This document shows, in pieces, positions 14,971 through 25,992 of a stretch of DNA of 56,131 bases. The number at the start of each line of letters is the position of its first letter. The first letter of the stretch is position 1. The DNA lies in contig JABSQW010000027.1 in the NCBI GenBank assembly GCA_013215605.1, forward strand, positions 1-56,131. Direction: 5' to 3'. The notes under the pieces are model-generated. The model did no database searches. It was not told the origin of the DNA and saw only the letters and a list, made by a program, of their open reading frames with translations. The stretch is from Myxococcales bacterium (GTDB taxonomy: Bacteria; Myxococcota_A; UBA9160; SMWR01). The position numbers were made by a program, and so were the translations under genes.

Positions 14971-17955
14971 TCAGGGGCGATCCGGGCTCTGCGCGGATCG
15001 GGACCCCGTCGGGGGTCGGCGACCCTGGAGCCCCCACAGGACGAGACCTCCCGTCACGGCGATGAGTAGCCACCACGCCGGTGAGGCCTCTGCGGGCCAG
15101 GGGCCCGGTGGATCGAAACGCCCGTTTCCGTCCACGTCGACGAAGATCGGATTCGCGAACGCGGCCGAGACGAAGCCCGGCGCGACCACTTGCGTGTAGG
15201 GGCCGGGGTGTTCGGCGATCCAGGCGAGCCGGTCGACCCCGAGAGGTGCCCCCGCCTCGAGCGTGAGGAACACGTCCCCGTGGAGCACGAGCTCCTCGCG
15301 GTGAGCGAAGCGGGTCCCGTCGGATTCCGCGACGGCGTCGAGGGGCCAGGTGTGGACGACCTCGCCGTTCGCGACGAGGCGCACCTCGTCGACCGGTACC
15401 CAGTCCGGCGCGGCCACGCGGAACTCGACGACGACGCGACCGTCTTTCGAAGCGACCAGCTCGCCCATACCGCCCGTCGAACCGCCCGATCCAGCGTCGC
15501 TGACGCGAAACTCGGGGATGAGCGGCCCCGTGGTGCCGAAGACGCGGCCGTCACGGATCGCGCGGTCGAAGGCGACGGGATCGAAGGGGGCGGCGGCAGC
15601 CAGCTGCACGAAGTTCCGCGGATACGCCGCGATCTCGCTGGGACCGTGCGTGTCGGAGTTCGCCGTCCCCGTGCTGAGGTAGCCCTGGCGCAGCAGGGCG
15701 TACCAGTCATCGCGCACTCGGTGGTAGAGGTGGGCGCCGTTGCCGTTCATGATCTCGATCGCGTCGAAGTCGATGGCGCGCGTGTGACCGTCAGTCGCGA
15801 GCGCGAGCAGTGTGTCGTTCGGCGGCGCGGTCAACGGCAGGTTCGGATCGAAGGCCTCTCCAGCCGTGGCCATGTGGCTGAAGTACGCGCCTTCGCTGAT
15901 GTCATCGCTTCTGGGACGAGGGTGATTGAGCTGCACGACCCGCGCCCCGTAGTCGCTTCGCAGCAGTGCGTAGAGGTTGGCGAGCGTGAGGTTCTGGCTG
16001 GGCGGCGCACCCTGCCGGTGCGCGTTGGATCGGTGCTCGATCGGCCAGGCATTGTGGTGGCCGAGGGTCCACGGCGCTGCTTCGCTGCCCGTCGAGCTCG
16101 TGACCTCGACGCCGATGATCACCTCGATCTTCTCCGCCACGTCCAGCTCCTCGATCGCCGGGCCGAAGTCCGCGATGTGATCGTGATCGGTGCTCACCAT
16201 CACGTCGATGTGCTCCGCGACATAGCCGCGCAGTCGCGCGACGTTCGAGATGCCGGAGTCGTCGCTCGCCTGCGCGTGAACGTGCATGTCGGCGCTCACG
16301 AAGCCGTCGAGGGCGACGGCCCGATCGACGACGAACGGACGGATCGCCACCGCGTCGCCGGCGGTCACGACCTCGATGTCGAGCTGATCGATTCCGTAGA
16401 GGAGGCCCCGCGTCGCCGTCAGGCGGTACTTTCCCGGCGCGATCGGGACGCGTACGGGATCGCTCTCGTTGCCCACGAAATGGATCTCGTGGGTCTCCGA
16501 CCCGCTCTCGGCGAGCGCCCCGTCCAGCGTGAAGTCGAGGAGCTCGGGCTCGAAGGTCGGCGGCGGCGTGCCATCGCGACCCGTCACCACCACGCGTCCG
16601 CCACCGCCATCGCGAAACGGCTGCTCGAAAACGAGCCAGCCCGTGCCTCCGAGATCGACGTTCGCCACGCTCGCGAAGCGTCCTGCGCCGACGGTCACGT
16701 CGCGCTCGAAGGGCTCGCGATGCGGACCGCGGAACGTCAGGCGGTAGTCGCCCGGCGGCAGGATCGCCCGGTAGCGCCCCGCGTCGGGGCCCGTCGTGCG
16801 AGTCAGCATCTGGGTGACCGGGGCTCCGTCAGCCGTGGCGACGTGAACGGCGCACGGCTCGCTCGCGGGCGTCACCGTTCCCCGAACCCCCGAGCGGCCG
16901 TCGGCGAGACCCGTGCGCTCGAAGATCACGTCCGTGGCGGATGCGACGTCGGGGTGGCCGACGATCAAGAACCAGCGCTCGTAGGACCAGCTCTCGCCCG
17001 GCGCGAGCTCGATGCTGGTGGCGTCGAACAGGGTCGCCAGCCCCACCTCGTGCCAGCCGGGATCGGTGACGAAGACATTGATCAGGTTGATGTGCTCCGA
17101 GGTCACGCCAAAGTGCACGAGGCCGCGCTCGATGCGTTCGGGGGAGAACATCGCGTACCCAATAGGCGGGTAATCGCGCATGCCGGGCACCACGACGAAG
17201 TCGAACGGCTCGAGGGTCCCCCCGATATCGAGGATCGATGTGCCGCCGAATCCCAGGTGGTCGAAGCCGCTCGATTTCGTCGGGTCCTGGGTGTTGCCCA
17301 CGAACGCCCGCATGCTGCGACCGCCGCGCATCCACGTGTCCGCGTAGGCGAAGATCGGCGCGGCCACTTCGCCGTCGTTGCGAAACGTAGTGGTCACACG
17401 CACGAACGACTCGCCAGGCTGCACCCGGTACTCGGTCTCGACGCGAAGAGCGCGCGCCACCTCCTCGCTCGGAAGCGTAGGGTCGAAGGCCGAGACCACG
17501 CTACTCCCGCGCTGAACGACCGCGATACCTCGCGAGTTCGACACCACGAGGCGCGCGAAGTTGCCGGCGGAGTCGACCTCCGCGCGAATACGATCGTAGT
17601 TCGGTGTGACTTGCGGGCTCAAATTCATCACGGTGAAGAAGCGCGCGAACTGGTCCTCGCCGGTGCGGTCGCGCAGTCCGGCGTCGACGATCGATCCACC
17701 GAAGTTCTGCTTTGCGTGCGTGCGGGACGGGTCGTCGACGATGATCTCGACGACGTCGTTCGCGAGGTACCAGTCGTCGACACCCCCCACGGCATCGCTG
17801 CCGCCGATGAGGAGCTCGGAGGCGTTCGCCTCGGAGATCCGTTCGGCGCGGAGGTCGGCGGACGCGGGCACGGCGAAGAGCGTCGAACCCAGGACCGCTG
17901 CAGCCGCCGTCGCCCGGAATCCCGACCACCAATTCTTCAGCATGCGTCGTATCAT
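14971..17955 (-). CDS. CehA/McbA-family PHP-domain metallohydrolase, exported, C-terminally anchored
   Basis: A 994-residue protein with signal peptide (AAAAVLGSTLFAVPASA). An N-terminal beta-rich region of about 500 residues includes a carboxypeptidase-regulatory-like insertion (GPDAGRYRAILPPGDYRLTF). The PHP metal-binding domain starts at DMHVHA (His558, His560), continues with STDHDH and IIGVEVTSS, and ends around TANSDTHGPSEI. A single transmembrane helix (AWWLLIAVTGGLVLWGL) and basic tail close it. PHP enzymes of the CehA/McbA group hydrolyse esters or phosphoesters. ATG 17955 or 17943 may be the start. It is divergent from the M1 lipoprotein with very little intergenic space. Confidence 0.85.
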   Translation of the reverse strand: MIRRMLKNWWSGFRATAAAAVLGSTLFAVPASADLRAERISEANASELLIGGSDAVGGVDDWYLANDVVEIIVDDPSRTHAKQNFGGSIVDAGLRDRTGEDQFARFFTVMNLSPQVTPNYDRIRAEVDSAGNFARLVVSNSRGIAVVQRGSSVVSAFDPTLPSEEVARALRVETEYRVQPGESFVRVTTTFRNDGEVAAPIFAYADTWMRGGRSMRAFVGNTQDPTKSSGFDHLGFGGTSILDIGGTLEPFDFVVVPGMRDYPPIGYAMFSPERIERGLVHFGVTSEHINLINVFVTDPGWHEVGLATLFDATSIELAPGESWSYERWFLIVGHPDVASATDVIFERTGLADGRSGVRGTVTPASEPCAVHVATADGAPVTQMLTRTTGPDAGRYRAILPPGDYRLTFRGPHREPFERDVTVGAGRFASVANVDLGGTGWLVFEQPFRDGGGGRVVVTGRDGTPPPTFEPELLDFTLDGALAESGSETHEIHFVGNESDPVRVPIAPGKYRLTATRGLLYGIDQLDIEVVTAGDAVAIRPFVVDRAVALDGFVSADMHVHAQASDDSGISNVARLRGYVAEHIDVMVSTDHDHIADFGPAIEELDVAEKIEVIIGVEVTSSTGSEAAPWTLGHHNAWPIEHRSNAHRQGAPPSQNLTLANLYALLRSDYGARVVQLNHPRPRSDDISEGAYFSHMATAGEAFDPNLPLTAPPNDTLLALATDGHTRAIDFDAIEIMNGNGAHLYHRVRDDWYALLRQGYLSTGTANSDTHGPSEIAAYPRNFVQLAAAAPFDPVAFDRAIRDGRVFGTTGPLIPEFRVSDAGSGGSTGGMGELVASKDGRVVVEFRVAAPDWVPVDEVRLVANGEVVHTWPLDAVAESDGTRFAHREELVLHGDVFLTLEAGAPLGVDRLAWIAEHPGPYTQVVAPGFVSAAFANPIFVDVDGNGRFDPPGPWPAEASPAWWLLIAVTGGLVLWGLQGRRPPTGSRSAQSPDRP

Positions 17956-17978
17956 GCCAGCCCGTGATTCCCGAGACG

Positions 17979-20696
17979 ATGACGAATCGACTCCGCGGCG
18001 CTGCTTTCACGGCGGCGATCAGCCTCGTGACGGCCTGCTCGGCGGCAATCCCGCCGATCTGGGATACGGCCCCGGCCGGCCGCCTGCCGGGAACGGTGGT
18101 GCCCCGCCACTACGAGCTCGCCATGACGATCGCCCCAGAGTCCGAGCGTTTCAGTGGCGACGTCGCGATCGCCGTCGAGTTCACGCGTCCGACCCGGACG
18201 ATCTGGATCCACGCCGAGGGCATCGACCCCGTCTCCGTCACCCTCGCCACGCCCGGCGGCCAGTCCCTCGAAGGCGTCTGGCACGGAGAGCGCGACGGAG
18301 TCGAAGGGGTCGTGGCGATCCGTCTGCCGCGGCGCGTCGGACCCGGCTCCGGCACCTTGCGGATCCGCTACACGGCGCCCTTCGACGAGAGGCTGCGCGG
18401 CCTCTACCGGGTCGAGGTCGACGGCCGCAGCTACGCGTTCACGCAGTTCGAGGCGCTCGACGCGCGACTCGCCTTCCCGTCGTTCGATGAGCCCGCGTAC
18501 AAGACTCCGTTCGACATCACCTTGACGGTGCCGAGCGGCGACGCCGCCATCACCAACACGCTCCCCGTATCGGCGGTGAGCGTCTCGGGAGGTCGCACGC
18601 GGACGCGCTTCGCCACCACGGTGCCGCTCCCCACCTACCTCATCGCATTCGGTGTAGGGCCGCTCGACGTCATCCAGGCGGACGATCTCCCGCCACGCGG
18701 GCTCCGCACGCACGCCGTACCGTTTCGCGGCGTCGCCGCGGCGGGCCGCGGCGCAGATCTCGATTTCGCGCTGCGCAACACGCCGCCCCTGCTCGTCGCG
18801 TTCGAGGACTGGTTCGGATCCCCCTTCCCGTACGCGAAGCTCGACATCCTCGCCGTACCCGACTTTGGCGCCGGGGCCATGGAGAACGCGGCCGCCATCA
18901 CTTTTCGTGACTCCCTGCTGCTCTTCGACGGTCTGATTTCCGAGCAGGATCGCCGTCGCTTCACGTACGTGATGGCCCATGAGCTCGCGCACTCGTGGTT
19001 CGGCAACACGGTCACGATGCCCTGGTGGAACGACATCTGGCTCAACGAGGCGTTCGCAACGTGGTTGGGCTGGCGCATCGTGGGCAGCGTCGCGCCGGAA
19101 CAGAACGCCGAGGTGTCGCTCCTCGACGCGGTGCACCGCGCCATGCAGATCGACGGACGCAGCAGTGCCCGCGCGATCCGCCAGCCCATCGAGAGCAATC
19201 ACGACGTCCACAACGCGTTCGACGGCATCACGTACAGCAAGGGTGCCGGTGTGCTCGGGATGTTCGAGCGCTGGATCGGTCCGGAAGCGTTTCGCGACGG
19301 CGTGCGCGACTACATCGAGGCGCACCGGGACGGCAACGCCACCACGCGCGACCTGGTGGACGCGCTTTCGAACGCTTCCGGCCGCAACCTCACGGGGCCC
19401 TTTCGCAGCTTCCTCGTCAAGCCGGGGGTTCCGTTCGTCGCGACGCAGACGCTGTGCGACGCCGCGGGACCACGCCTCGCGTTGCACCAGGAGCGCTATG
19501 TCCCACTCGGAAGCGAGGCCGACCGCGATTCCCTCTGGCAGGTTCCGGTCTGCGCACGCCACGCCCTGGCGGGCGAAGTGGGGGAGACCTGCACGCTCCT
19601 CGGCGCGGCCGAGGGGGTCCTCGAGCTCCCGGGCGACGCGTGTCCCGACTGGGTGATGCCGAACGCCGGCGCGGCCGGCTACTACCGCTGGGCGCAGTCG
19701 CCGGGGGACGCCGAGAAGCTGATCGAAACGGGCTTCGACGCCCTCGAGGCTCCCGAACGCCTCTCCCTCGCGAGCAACCTCGAAGCTGCGTTCCGCGCCG
19801 GCGGAGCCTCGATCGCGCAGACGTTCGGGGCGTTCGAGGTGCTCGCTCGCGACGAGAACCGCGCGGTTGCCACTGCGCCGATGCCGCTCTTGAAGCTCGC
19901 GCGCAACCACCTCCTCGATGAGACCGACCGGACGGAGCTCGAGGAGCTCACGTCGACCCTCTACGCGGACCGCTTGCGCGCGCTCGGTTGGGATCCGGCG
20001 GAAGGCGAATCCGGTGAGACGGCGCTGCTGCGCCGGGCCGTCGTCGAGGCGCTGGCGTTCACGGCGCGCGACGAGGGCGTCCGCGCCGAAGCCGCGCGCC
20101 GCGCGCAACGCTACGCGGGCATCGACGCTTTGGGTCCGGCTGATCCCACAGCCCTCGCTCCGGACCTCGTAGACGTGGCGATGCGCGTCGCCGTACAGGA
20201 CGGCGGCACCCGCATCTTCGACGCACTCGCCGCCCAGCTCCACGGAAGCGACGACGCCATCGAGCGCCGCCACCGACTCGCCGCCCTCGGCGCCGCCGAC
20301 CAGCCCCTGCTGGTCGCCCGCGCCCAGTCGCTCGCCCTCGATGAGCGCCTGCGCGTGAACGAGACCACGAGCACGCTGTGGCCACTGGTCCGGCGCACCG
20401 CCACCCAGGAAACCACCTGGCAGTTCATCGAAGAGAACTTCGAGGCGCTCATCGACCGCACGGGGCCGGGCGGCGCGGGCGCCCTCCCTTGGCTCGCGTC
20501 CGGTCTCTGTTCCGCCGCTGCCGCCGAGCGGGTCGAGGCGTTCCTCGCGCCGCGCGCAGCGGACCTCGACGGCGGGCCGCGAAATCTCGCGGGAGCCCTC
20601 GAGTCGATCCGCCAGTGCGATGCGATTCGCGAGGCGCACACCGAGGGGGCGCGCGAGTACTTCGCCGACCCCCCGGAGTTTTCAGACGCCCGGTAG
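17979..20696 (+). CDS. M1 family aminopeptidase, predicted lipoprotein
   Basis: A 905-residue metallopeptidase of the ERAP1/PepN-like M1 family (gluzincin). The N-terminal signal ends in a lipobox, VTAC, so the mature protein is predicted to be lipid-anchored in the periplasm or outer membrane. GAMEN (299-303) is the exopeptidase motif. HELAH (334-338) with Glu at 357 in WLNEAF is the zinc site. The ERAP1-like helical domain fills the C-terminal half. It resembles the cytosolic M1 gene at 47509 in several segments, for example AFTQFEALDARLAFPSFDEP. ATG 17979 is preferred over GTG 17964. Its last 15 bp overlap the convergent GDSL-like gene. Confidence 0.93.
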   Translation: MTNRLRGAAFTAAISLVTACSAAIPPIWDTAPAGRLPGTVVPRHYELAMTIAPESERFSGDVAIAVEFTRPTRTIWIHAEGIDPVSVTLATPGGQSLEGVWHGERDGVEGVVAIRLPRRVGPGSGTLRIRYTAPFDERLRGLYRVEVDGRSYAFTQFEALDARLAFPSFDEPAYKTPFDITLTVPSGDAAITNTLPVSAVSVSGGRTRTRFATTVPLPTYLIAFGVGPLDVIQADDLPPRGLRTHAVPFRGVAAAGRGADLDFALRNTPPLLVAFEDWFGSPFPYAKLDILAVPDFGAGAMENAAAITFRDSLLLFDGLISEQDRRRFTYVMAHELAHSWFGNTVTMPWWNDIWLNEAFATWLGWRIVGSVAPEQNAEVSLLDAVHRAMQIDGRSSARAIRQPIESNHDVHNAFDGITYSKGAGVLGMFERWIGPEAFRDGVRDYIEAHRDGNATTRDLVDALSNASGRNLTGPFRSFLVKPGVPFVATQTLCDAAGPRLALHQERYVPLGSEADRDSLWQVPVCARHALAGEVGETCTLLGAAEGVLELPGDACPDWVMPNAGAAGYYRWAQSPGDAEKLIETGFDALEAPERLSLASNLEAAFRAGGASIAQTFGAFEVLARDENRAVATAPMPLLKLARNHLLDETDRTELEELTSTLYADRLRALGWDPAEGESGETALLRRAVVEALAFTARDEGVRAEAARRAQRYAGIDALGPADPTALAPDLVDVAMRVAVQDGGTRIFDALAAQLHGSDDAIERRHRLAALGAADQPLLVARAQSLALDERLRVNETTSTLWPLVRRTATQETTWQFIEENFEALIDRTGPGGAGALPWLASGLCSAAAAERVEAFLAPRAADLDGGPRNLAGALESIRQCDAIREAHTEGAREYFADPPEFSDAR

Positions 20697-22385
20697 CTCC
20701 ACCCGAACCTTGCTCCAGATCGCCAGGGGCAGGCGCGACGGCCCGTCCTCCGGATGCTCGAGCCGAAGCGTGTACACCCCGCGTTGCGGCAGTTTCTCGA
20801 CGTCGAGACTGGGCACCTTCGCCGTCGTGATCTGACGCACCCAGCCGCCGACTGGGCGGAAGACGACGCGGCCGTCGTCCGCGGCGCCCGACGATTCGAG
20901 GACCGGTTCGTCATCGACCAGAAGGGTGAGTGGAACGTCGCGCCTGAAGGGTGCGGGAGCGTCGCTGGTGAGGACCAGCTCCTCCTTCATCGCAAAGTGG
21001 AGGGCCGAAAGCTCGATGCGGCCGATCTGCAGGTTCGGGTGAGTGGGCGCGATCGAGCCGAGGGAGTGAACGGGTGCGTCAGCGCCGCTCCCCACCCGCA
21101 GGCGCAGCTCCGACGAGGCAGACAGAGGGTGGCGGATCTGCACGTAGGCGGCGTCCATCAGACTCTCGCCCGGTTGGGTAATCGCCACGAACGACTTCAC
21201 ATTCGTCTGGTGAACGCCAGCGCGCGAGCCGTTGCCGCGGCGCGAGAAATGGGGCGCCGCGGTCGCGAACCAGCCGATCTCCCGTCCCTCGATCTCGACC
21301 GCCATCACGCTGTACTCGGAGAGCTTGCGAGCGAGCGGCAGAGGGTCTCCGGCGGGGAGCGGGTCGGGACTGCGCGAAACGAGCAGCGGAACGACCCGCT
21401 CGCTTCCGGGAACCAGCGCCGCGAAGAACTGCTGCGCGATCACATGGTTGGCAAACGCGCTGAAGTGGCCCTTGGGCGCGGCGTACGGAAAGCGATGCTC
21501 TTGCCAGGCGGACATCACGCGGAGCCCGTCGGCGCCGAGGGACTTCGCGAAATCCACCATCTCGCCTTGCAACTGGCTCATCACGATGGATTTCTCCGCC
21601 GCGACCATGTCGCGAAGCAGCAACCGCCAGGTCTCCTTGGCTTCTTCCTCGGGCGAGTCGGAGCGGTAGTAGAAGGGGTTGGCGACGCTGCGCCCGCTCG
21701 GAATCGGTGCGAGCAGGAACGCCGGCGGGTTGCGGTCGTAGCGCAGGTAGCGCCAGCGGGGAATGAACGACCAGTACTCGTCGAAGCGTTCGCGGTAGTC
21801 GGCACCGAGGACCTCGATGAGGCGCAATCCGCCGCCCTCGATCACGAAGCGCGCATGCACGAAGTACGGGGAGATCATGTCGGTGTGGTTGAATTCCGTA
21901 TCGCGGTCCGGCCAGAACGAATGGGGGCCGAGCAGGACGACGTCACACGCATAGCGCGGAGCGAGGCGTTGCCAGATGAGGAAAGTCTGGTGGAAACCGT
22001 GCCACGAGCTGCCGAAGTTCAGTACCTCCACAGGCAGACCAGCCTCGCGGTACAAGCGCTGCAGCTGGCTGGGAAAGTCCTGGCGGGACTTGACTTCGTC
22101 GCCGTACGTGTACGAGTCGCCGAACGCACAGACGCGCTCCGTGCCGGCGGGCTTCGCGGTTTCGAAGTTGATGAAGGAGCTCTTGCGCTTCGTCGCGAAT
22201 CCACCGACGAGCCTGATCAGCTCGGGATCCGCCTCTCCCACACCCCCGATGTCGAACTTCTCGGGCTGCTCCCTGTCGCGAAGCTCCGCGACGAACGGCC
22301 GCCAGAAGGCGAAGTAGTTCACAGCGGCGACGACCGCCACGACCCAGGCCACGTAGAAGGCCGCGCGCGCGAAAGCCCGGATCAT
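20682..22385 (-). CDS. SGNH/GDSL-hydrolase-like protein, membrane-anchored
   Basis: A 567-residue protein. The first 25 residues form a transmembrane anchor (FYVAWVVAVVAAVNYFAFW). RVCAFGDSYTYGDEV contains the GDSY nucleophile block of SGNH hydrolases, and VLNFGSSWHGFHQTFLIW resembles block II. GHFSAFANHVIAQQF may hold the late His. The C-terminal ~180 residues are beta-rich. It follows the acyl-CoA dehydrogenase gene by 43 bp in one leftward operon with the LptFG fusion, so an envelope-lipid or O-acyl role is plausible. The specific substrate is not visible. Confidence 0.75.
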   Translation of the reverse strand: MIRAFARAAFYVAWVVAVVAAVNYFAFWRPFVAELRDREQPEKFDIGGVGEADPELIRLVGGFATKRKSSFINFETAKPAGTERVCAFGDSYTYGDEVKSRQDFPSQLQRLYREAGLPVEVLNFGSSWHGFHQTFLIWQRLAPRYACDVVLLGPHSFWPDRDTEFNHTDMISPYFVHARFVIEGGGLRLIEVLGADYRERFDEYWSFIPRWRYLRYDRNPPAFLLAPIPSGRSVANPFYYRSDSPEEEAKETWRLLLRDMVAAEKSIVMSQLQGEMVDFAKSLGADGLRVMSAWQEHRFPYAAPKGHFSAFANHVIAQQFFAALVPGSERVVPLLVSRSPDPLPAGDPLPLARKLSEYSVMAVEIEGREIGWFATAAPHFSRRGNGSRAGVHQTNVKSFVAITQPGESLMDAAYVQIRHPLSASSELRLRVGSGADAPVHSLGSIAPTHPNLQIGRIELSALHFAMKEELVLTSDAPAPFRRDVPLTLLVDDEPVLESSGAADDGRVVFRPVGGWVRQITTAKVPSLDVEKLPQRGVYTLRLEHPEDGPSRLPLAIWSKVRVELPGV

Positions 22386-22428
22386 CGGCCCGCGGACGTC
22401 TCCGTCGAGTCCGCCGCTCGGGTCGTCG

Positions 22429-23577
<1,149 letters not shown>

Positions 23578-23611
23578 GCTTCCTTCCTCGCCCGGTGACT
23601 TTGACGGTGTC

Positions 23612-25771
23612 TCAGAGTCGGCGCCAGAGACGGAACCCGAACCAGCCCGCCAGCGCCGTGAAGAAGACGGTCGGCGCAAAGCCTCCCACCACCGGGGGCA
23701 CGGCCTTTCCATGCCCGAGCGACGCGGCGACGCCCGTGAACAAGATGTAGCTCACTCCGATGATGCCACTCACGAGGAGTGTCTGCGCGGGGCCGGGGAA
23801 GGGCGGCCCGCCCACGGCGAAGAGCATCACGACGGCGGGGAGCACGAGACAGGCCAATGGCTCCGCGAGCTTCCTGTGGTAGTCGGTGCGGAGTACCGAG
23901 GCGTCGTAGCCGGCCGCCTCGATTTCGGCGGCCTCCCGGCCGAGCTCGGCCACGCTGTAGTGCATCGTGTCGACCTCGGACGAGAGCTCCTCCCCGAGCC
24001 GCACGAAGGCCGGCGCCGCGACACTGCGCACCGACCCCAGGGATGCCTCCACACGCGCGGCGCCCGCGAGCCGCCACTCGCCGTGTCCGATGTGGCGCGC
24101 CGACCGGGCGTCGGTGCGGCTCGTGGGGTGGCCGTCGGCACCGAGCTCGTAGAGGGTGATCGTCTGGGCTTCGCCGCGTTCGCGGTCGAAACGCTGCGCC
24201 TCGATGAGCTGGTTGCCGGAGCGGAACCACTCACCGGCAGCGTCACGCTCCTCCCCCGATCCTCTCCCCTGCTTGATTTCCGTCTGCTTCAGGACGTCGG
24301 CGAGGGCGTTCGTGCGCGGTACGACGACGTCGTTGAGCGCGAAGTAGAACGGTGTGAACAACGCCGAGAGGATCAGAACCGGAAGCATCGCGCGGGCCAC
24401 CGGAATCCCGCACGCCCGCATGCCGATGAGCTCACCCTCGACCGCGAGCAGGCTCACCGTGAGCGACGTACCCACGAGGATCGCCATTGGAATGGCACGC
24501 GACGCGAGCAGCCACACCCGAGCGCCGTAGAAGCGAAGAATCTCCGTCCCCGTGGCGCGGTAGCGGGCGAACCACTCGAGGCGCTCCATCACATCGATGA
24601 GTAGATACGCGGAGAAAAGCACCCCGAACGAGAGCAGGGCGAGTGTGGCGAAACGCGCGCCTACATAGCGCGGCAGTGCAAACCGTCGCGGTCGCACCTC
24701 GCGAAGAACCGTCTCGTTCGCAGTCGCGCCGCGCCGCGGACGGTCGAACACCTGCCCGAGCGCCCTCTCGCGCAACACGCGCGTGAGCAACACCACCGCC
24801 AGCCCGGTGAGCACGGCATTCGGGAGCCAGACACCCGCCGCCACCGAGAGCTTTCCGTTCTGGATGAGCCCCTCTCCGAGCTGTACGAGTCCGTAGTACG
24901 CGACCGTCGAGAGCACGGCGATCACTCCCCCGGAGGAGCGTGAGAAGCTCCGCCGCGTGAGGAAGAGTGGCACCGCCAGGAATCCGAAGGCGAGTGTCGC
25001 GAACGGCAGAGCCGCTCGGCGGTGCAGCTCGACGGCCGCGCGGGAACCGCCCGCGTTCCCTTCGCGGTCGAAGCGCGCCGCCTCGCGGGTGAGATCGTCG
25101 AGTGGCATTCCGGTCCACGCATCGGCGGCCGACCGGAGGTCGTCGAAGGCGGTCTGGGGAAGCTGCGTGGTCAGTGTCTCGAAGCGCACCTCCCGCGCCG
25201 CAGGGCGCGCCGGGAGCAACGCACTGCCATCGCGCAGCGTCAACGTGATGGAGCCGCTGGCATCCGTACCGATCTGCGCGGAGCGGGCGAATACGGTGTC
25301 AGCCAGGCCGGGCATGAACACGAGAACGCCCTCGAGTCGATCACCGGCTTTCGACACCTCGCGCGCTTCGAGCTGCACGCCGCCGAACGTGCTGATCGCG
25401 CCCGCGCGGATTCGCGACCACGGTTTCTCGCGCGCGACGCGCTCGAGCGACGCCTGCTGCGAACGACCCGCCCAGGGCCCGACGACGAGACTCATCGCGA
25501 GTGAGACCACCGTCATCCCGGCGGCGAACGACACCACGGGCCACACCAGGCGCGGTGCCGCGACGCCCGACGCCTCGAGCGCGAGAATTTCGCGATCGGC
25601 GCCCAGTCGACCCAGTGCGACGAGGCAGCCCACGAGCGTGGCAAACGGGAACATCTGTGCCGCGATGGGAAGCGCCTTGTAGAACGCGATGCCGGCCACG
25701 ACGTCCGCGCCGATGCCGCGATTGATGACGAGCTCCGAGAAGCCGAGCAGATCCTTCGTGAGCACCACCAC
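23612..25771 (-). CDS. LptF-LptG fusion permease
   Basis: One frame encodes both LPS-transport permeases, the YjgP/YjgQ family (PF03739), normally two proteins. Residues ~1-340 (from the GTG at 25771) read like LptF: VINRGIGADVVAGIAFYKALPI, AALGRLG-like and ALPFATLAFGFLAVPL. After a basic linker, residues ~360-719 read like LptG: LIDVMERLEWFARY, ALNDVVVPRTNALAD and KLAEPLACLVLPAVV. Each half has the two transmembrane pairs plus a periplasmic beta domain. The translated upstream bases (HRYVAREAWTPSLVALVGFT) belong to the first helix, but no ATG/GTG/TTG occurs upstream in frame, so the true start is unclear. Confidence 0.85.
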   Translation of the reverse strand: MVVLTKDLLGFSELVINRGIGADVVAGIAFYKALPIAAQMFPFATLVGCLVALGRLGADREILALEASGVAAPRLVWPVVSFAAGMTVVSLAMSLVVGPWAGRSQQASLERVAREKPWSRIRAGAISTFGGVQLEAREVSKAGDRLEGVLVFMPGLADTVFARSAQIGTDASGSITLTLRDGSALLPARPAAREVRFETLTTQLPQTAFDDLRSAADAWTGMPLDDLTREAARFDREGNAGGSRAAVELHRRAALPFATLAFGFLAVPLFLTRRSFSRSSGGVIAVLSTVAYYGLVQLGEGLIQNGKLSVAAGVWLPNAVLTGLAVVLLTRVLRERALGQVFDRPRRGATANETVLREVRPRRFALPRYVGARFATLALLSFGVLFSAYLLIDVMERLEWFARYRATGTEILRFYGARVWLLASRAIPMAILVGTSLTVSLLAVEGELIGMRACGIPVARAMLPVLILSALFTPFYFALNDVVVPRTNALADVLKQTEIKQGRGSGEERDAAGEWFRSGNQLIEAQRFDRERGEAQTITLYELGADGHPTSRTDARSARHIGHGEWRLAGAARVEASLGSVRSVAAPAFVRLGEELSSEVDTMHYSVAELGREAAEIEAAGYDASVLRTDYHRKLAEPLACLVLPAVVMLFAVGGPPFPGPAQTLLVSGIIGVSYILFTGVAASLGHGKAVPPVVGGFAPTVFFTALAGWFGFRLWRRL

Positions 25772-25992
25772 CGTGAAGCCGACGAGCGCGACGAGACTCG
25801 GCGTCCACGCTTCCCGCGCAACGTATCGATGCAGCGTCAGGCTGGGACGTCGATGCCCGTCGACCCGAACCCCTCGCGCGCCGGGCTCGGGGGGCTCGGC
25901 GGGTTTTTGTCGGCCCTGCGCGCCTTGGACTAGAATCGGCCCTCTCCTGCCACCCCCAGATGCTAACAGCGTCGCGAACCTCGAAGGAGTCC

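Noticed and set aside
15190-17967. A 925-codon rightward frame antisense to the PHP protein
   Set aside because: Composition (Arg, Asp, Val, His rich) is that of a GC-rich shadow and no domain is recognisable; the opposite strand has a clear PHP enzyme.
17952-20639. An 895-codon leftward frame antisense to the M1 aminopeptidase
   Set aside because: Shadow of the real M1 gene, with no motif of its own.
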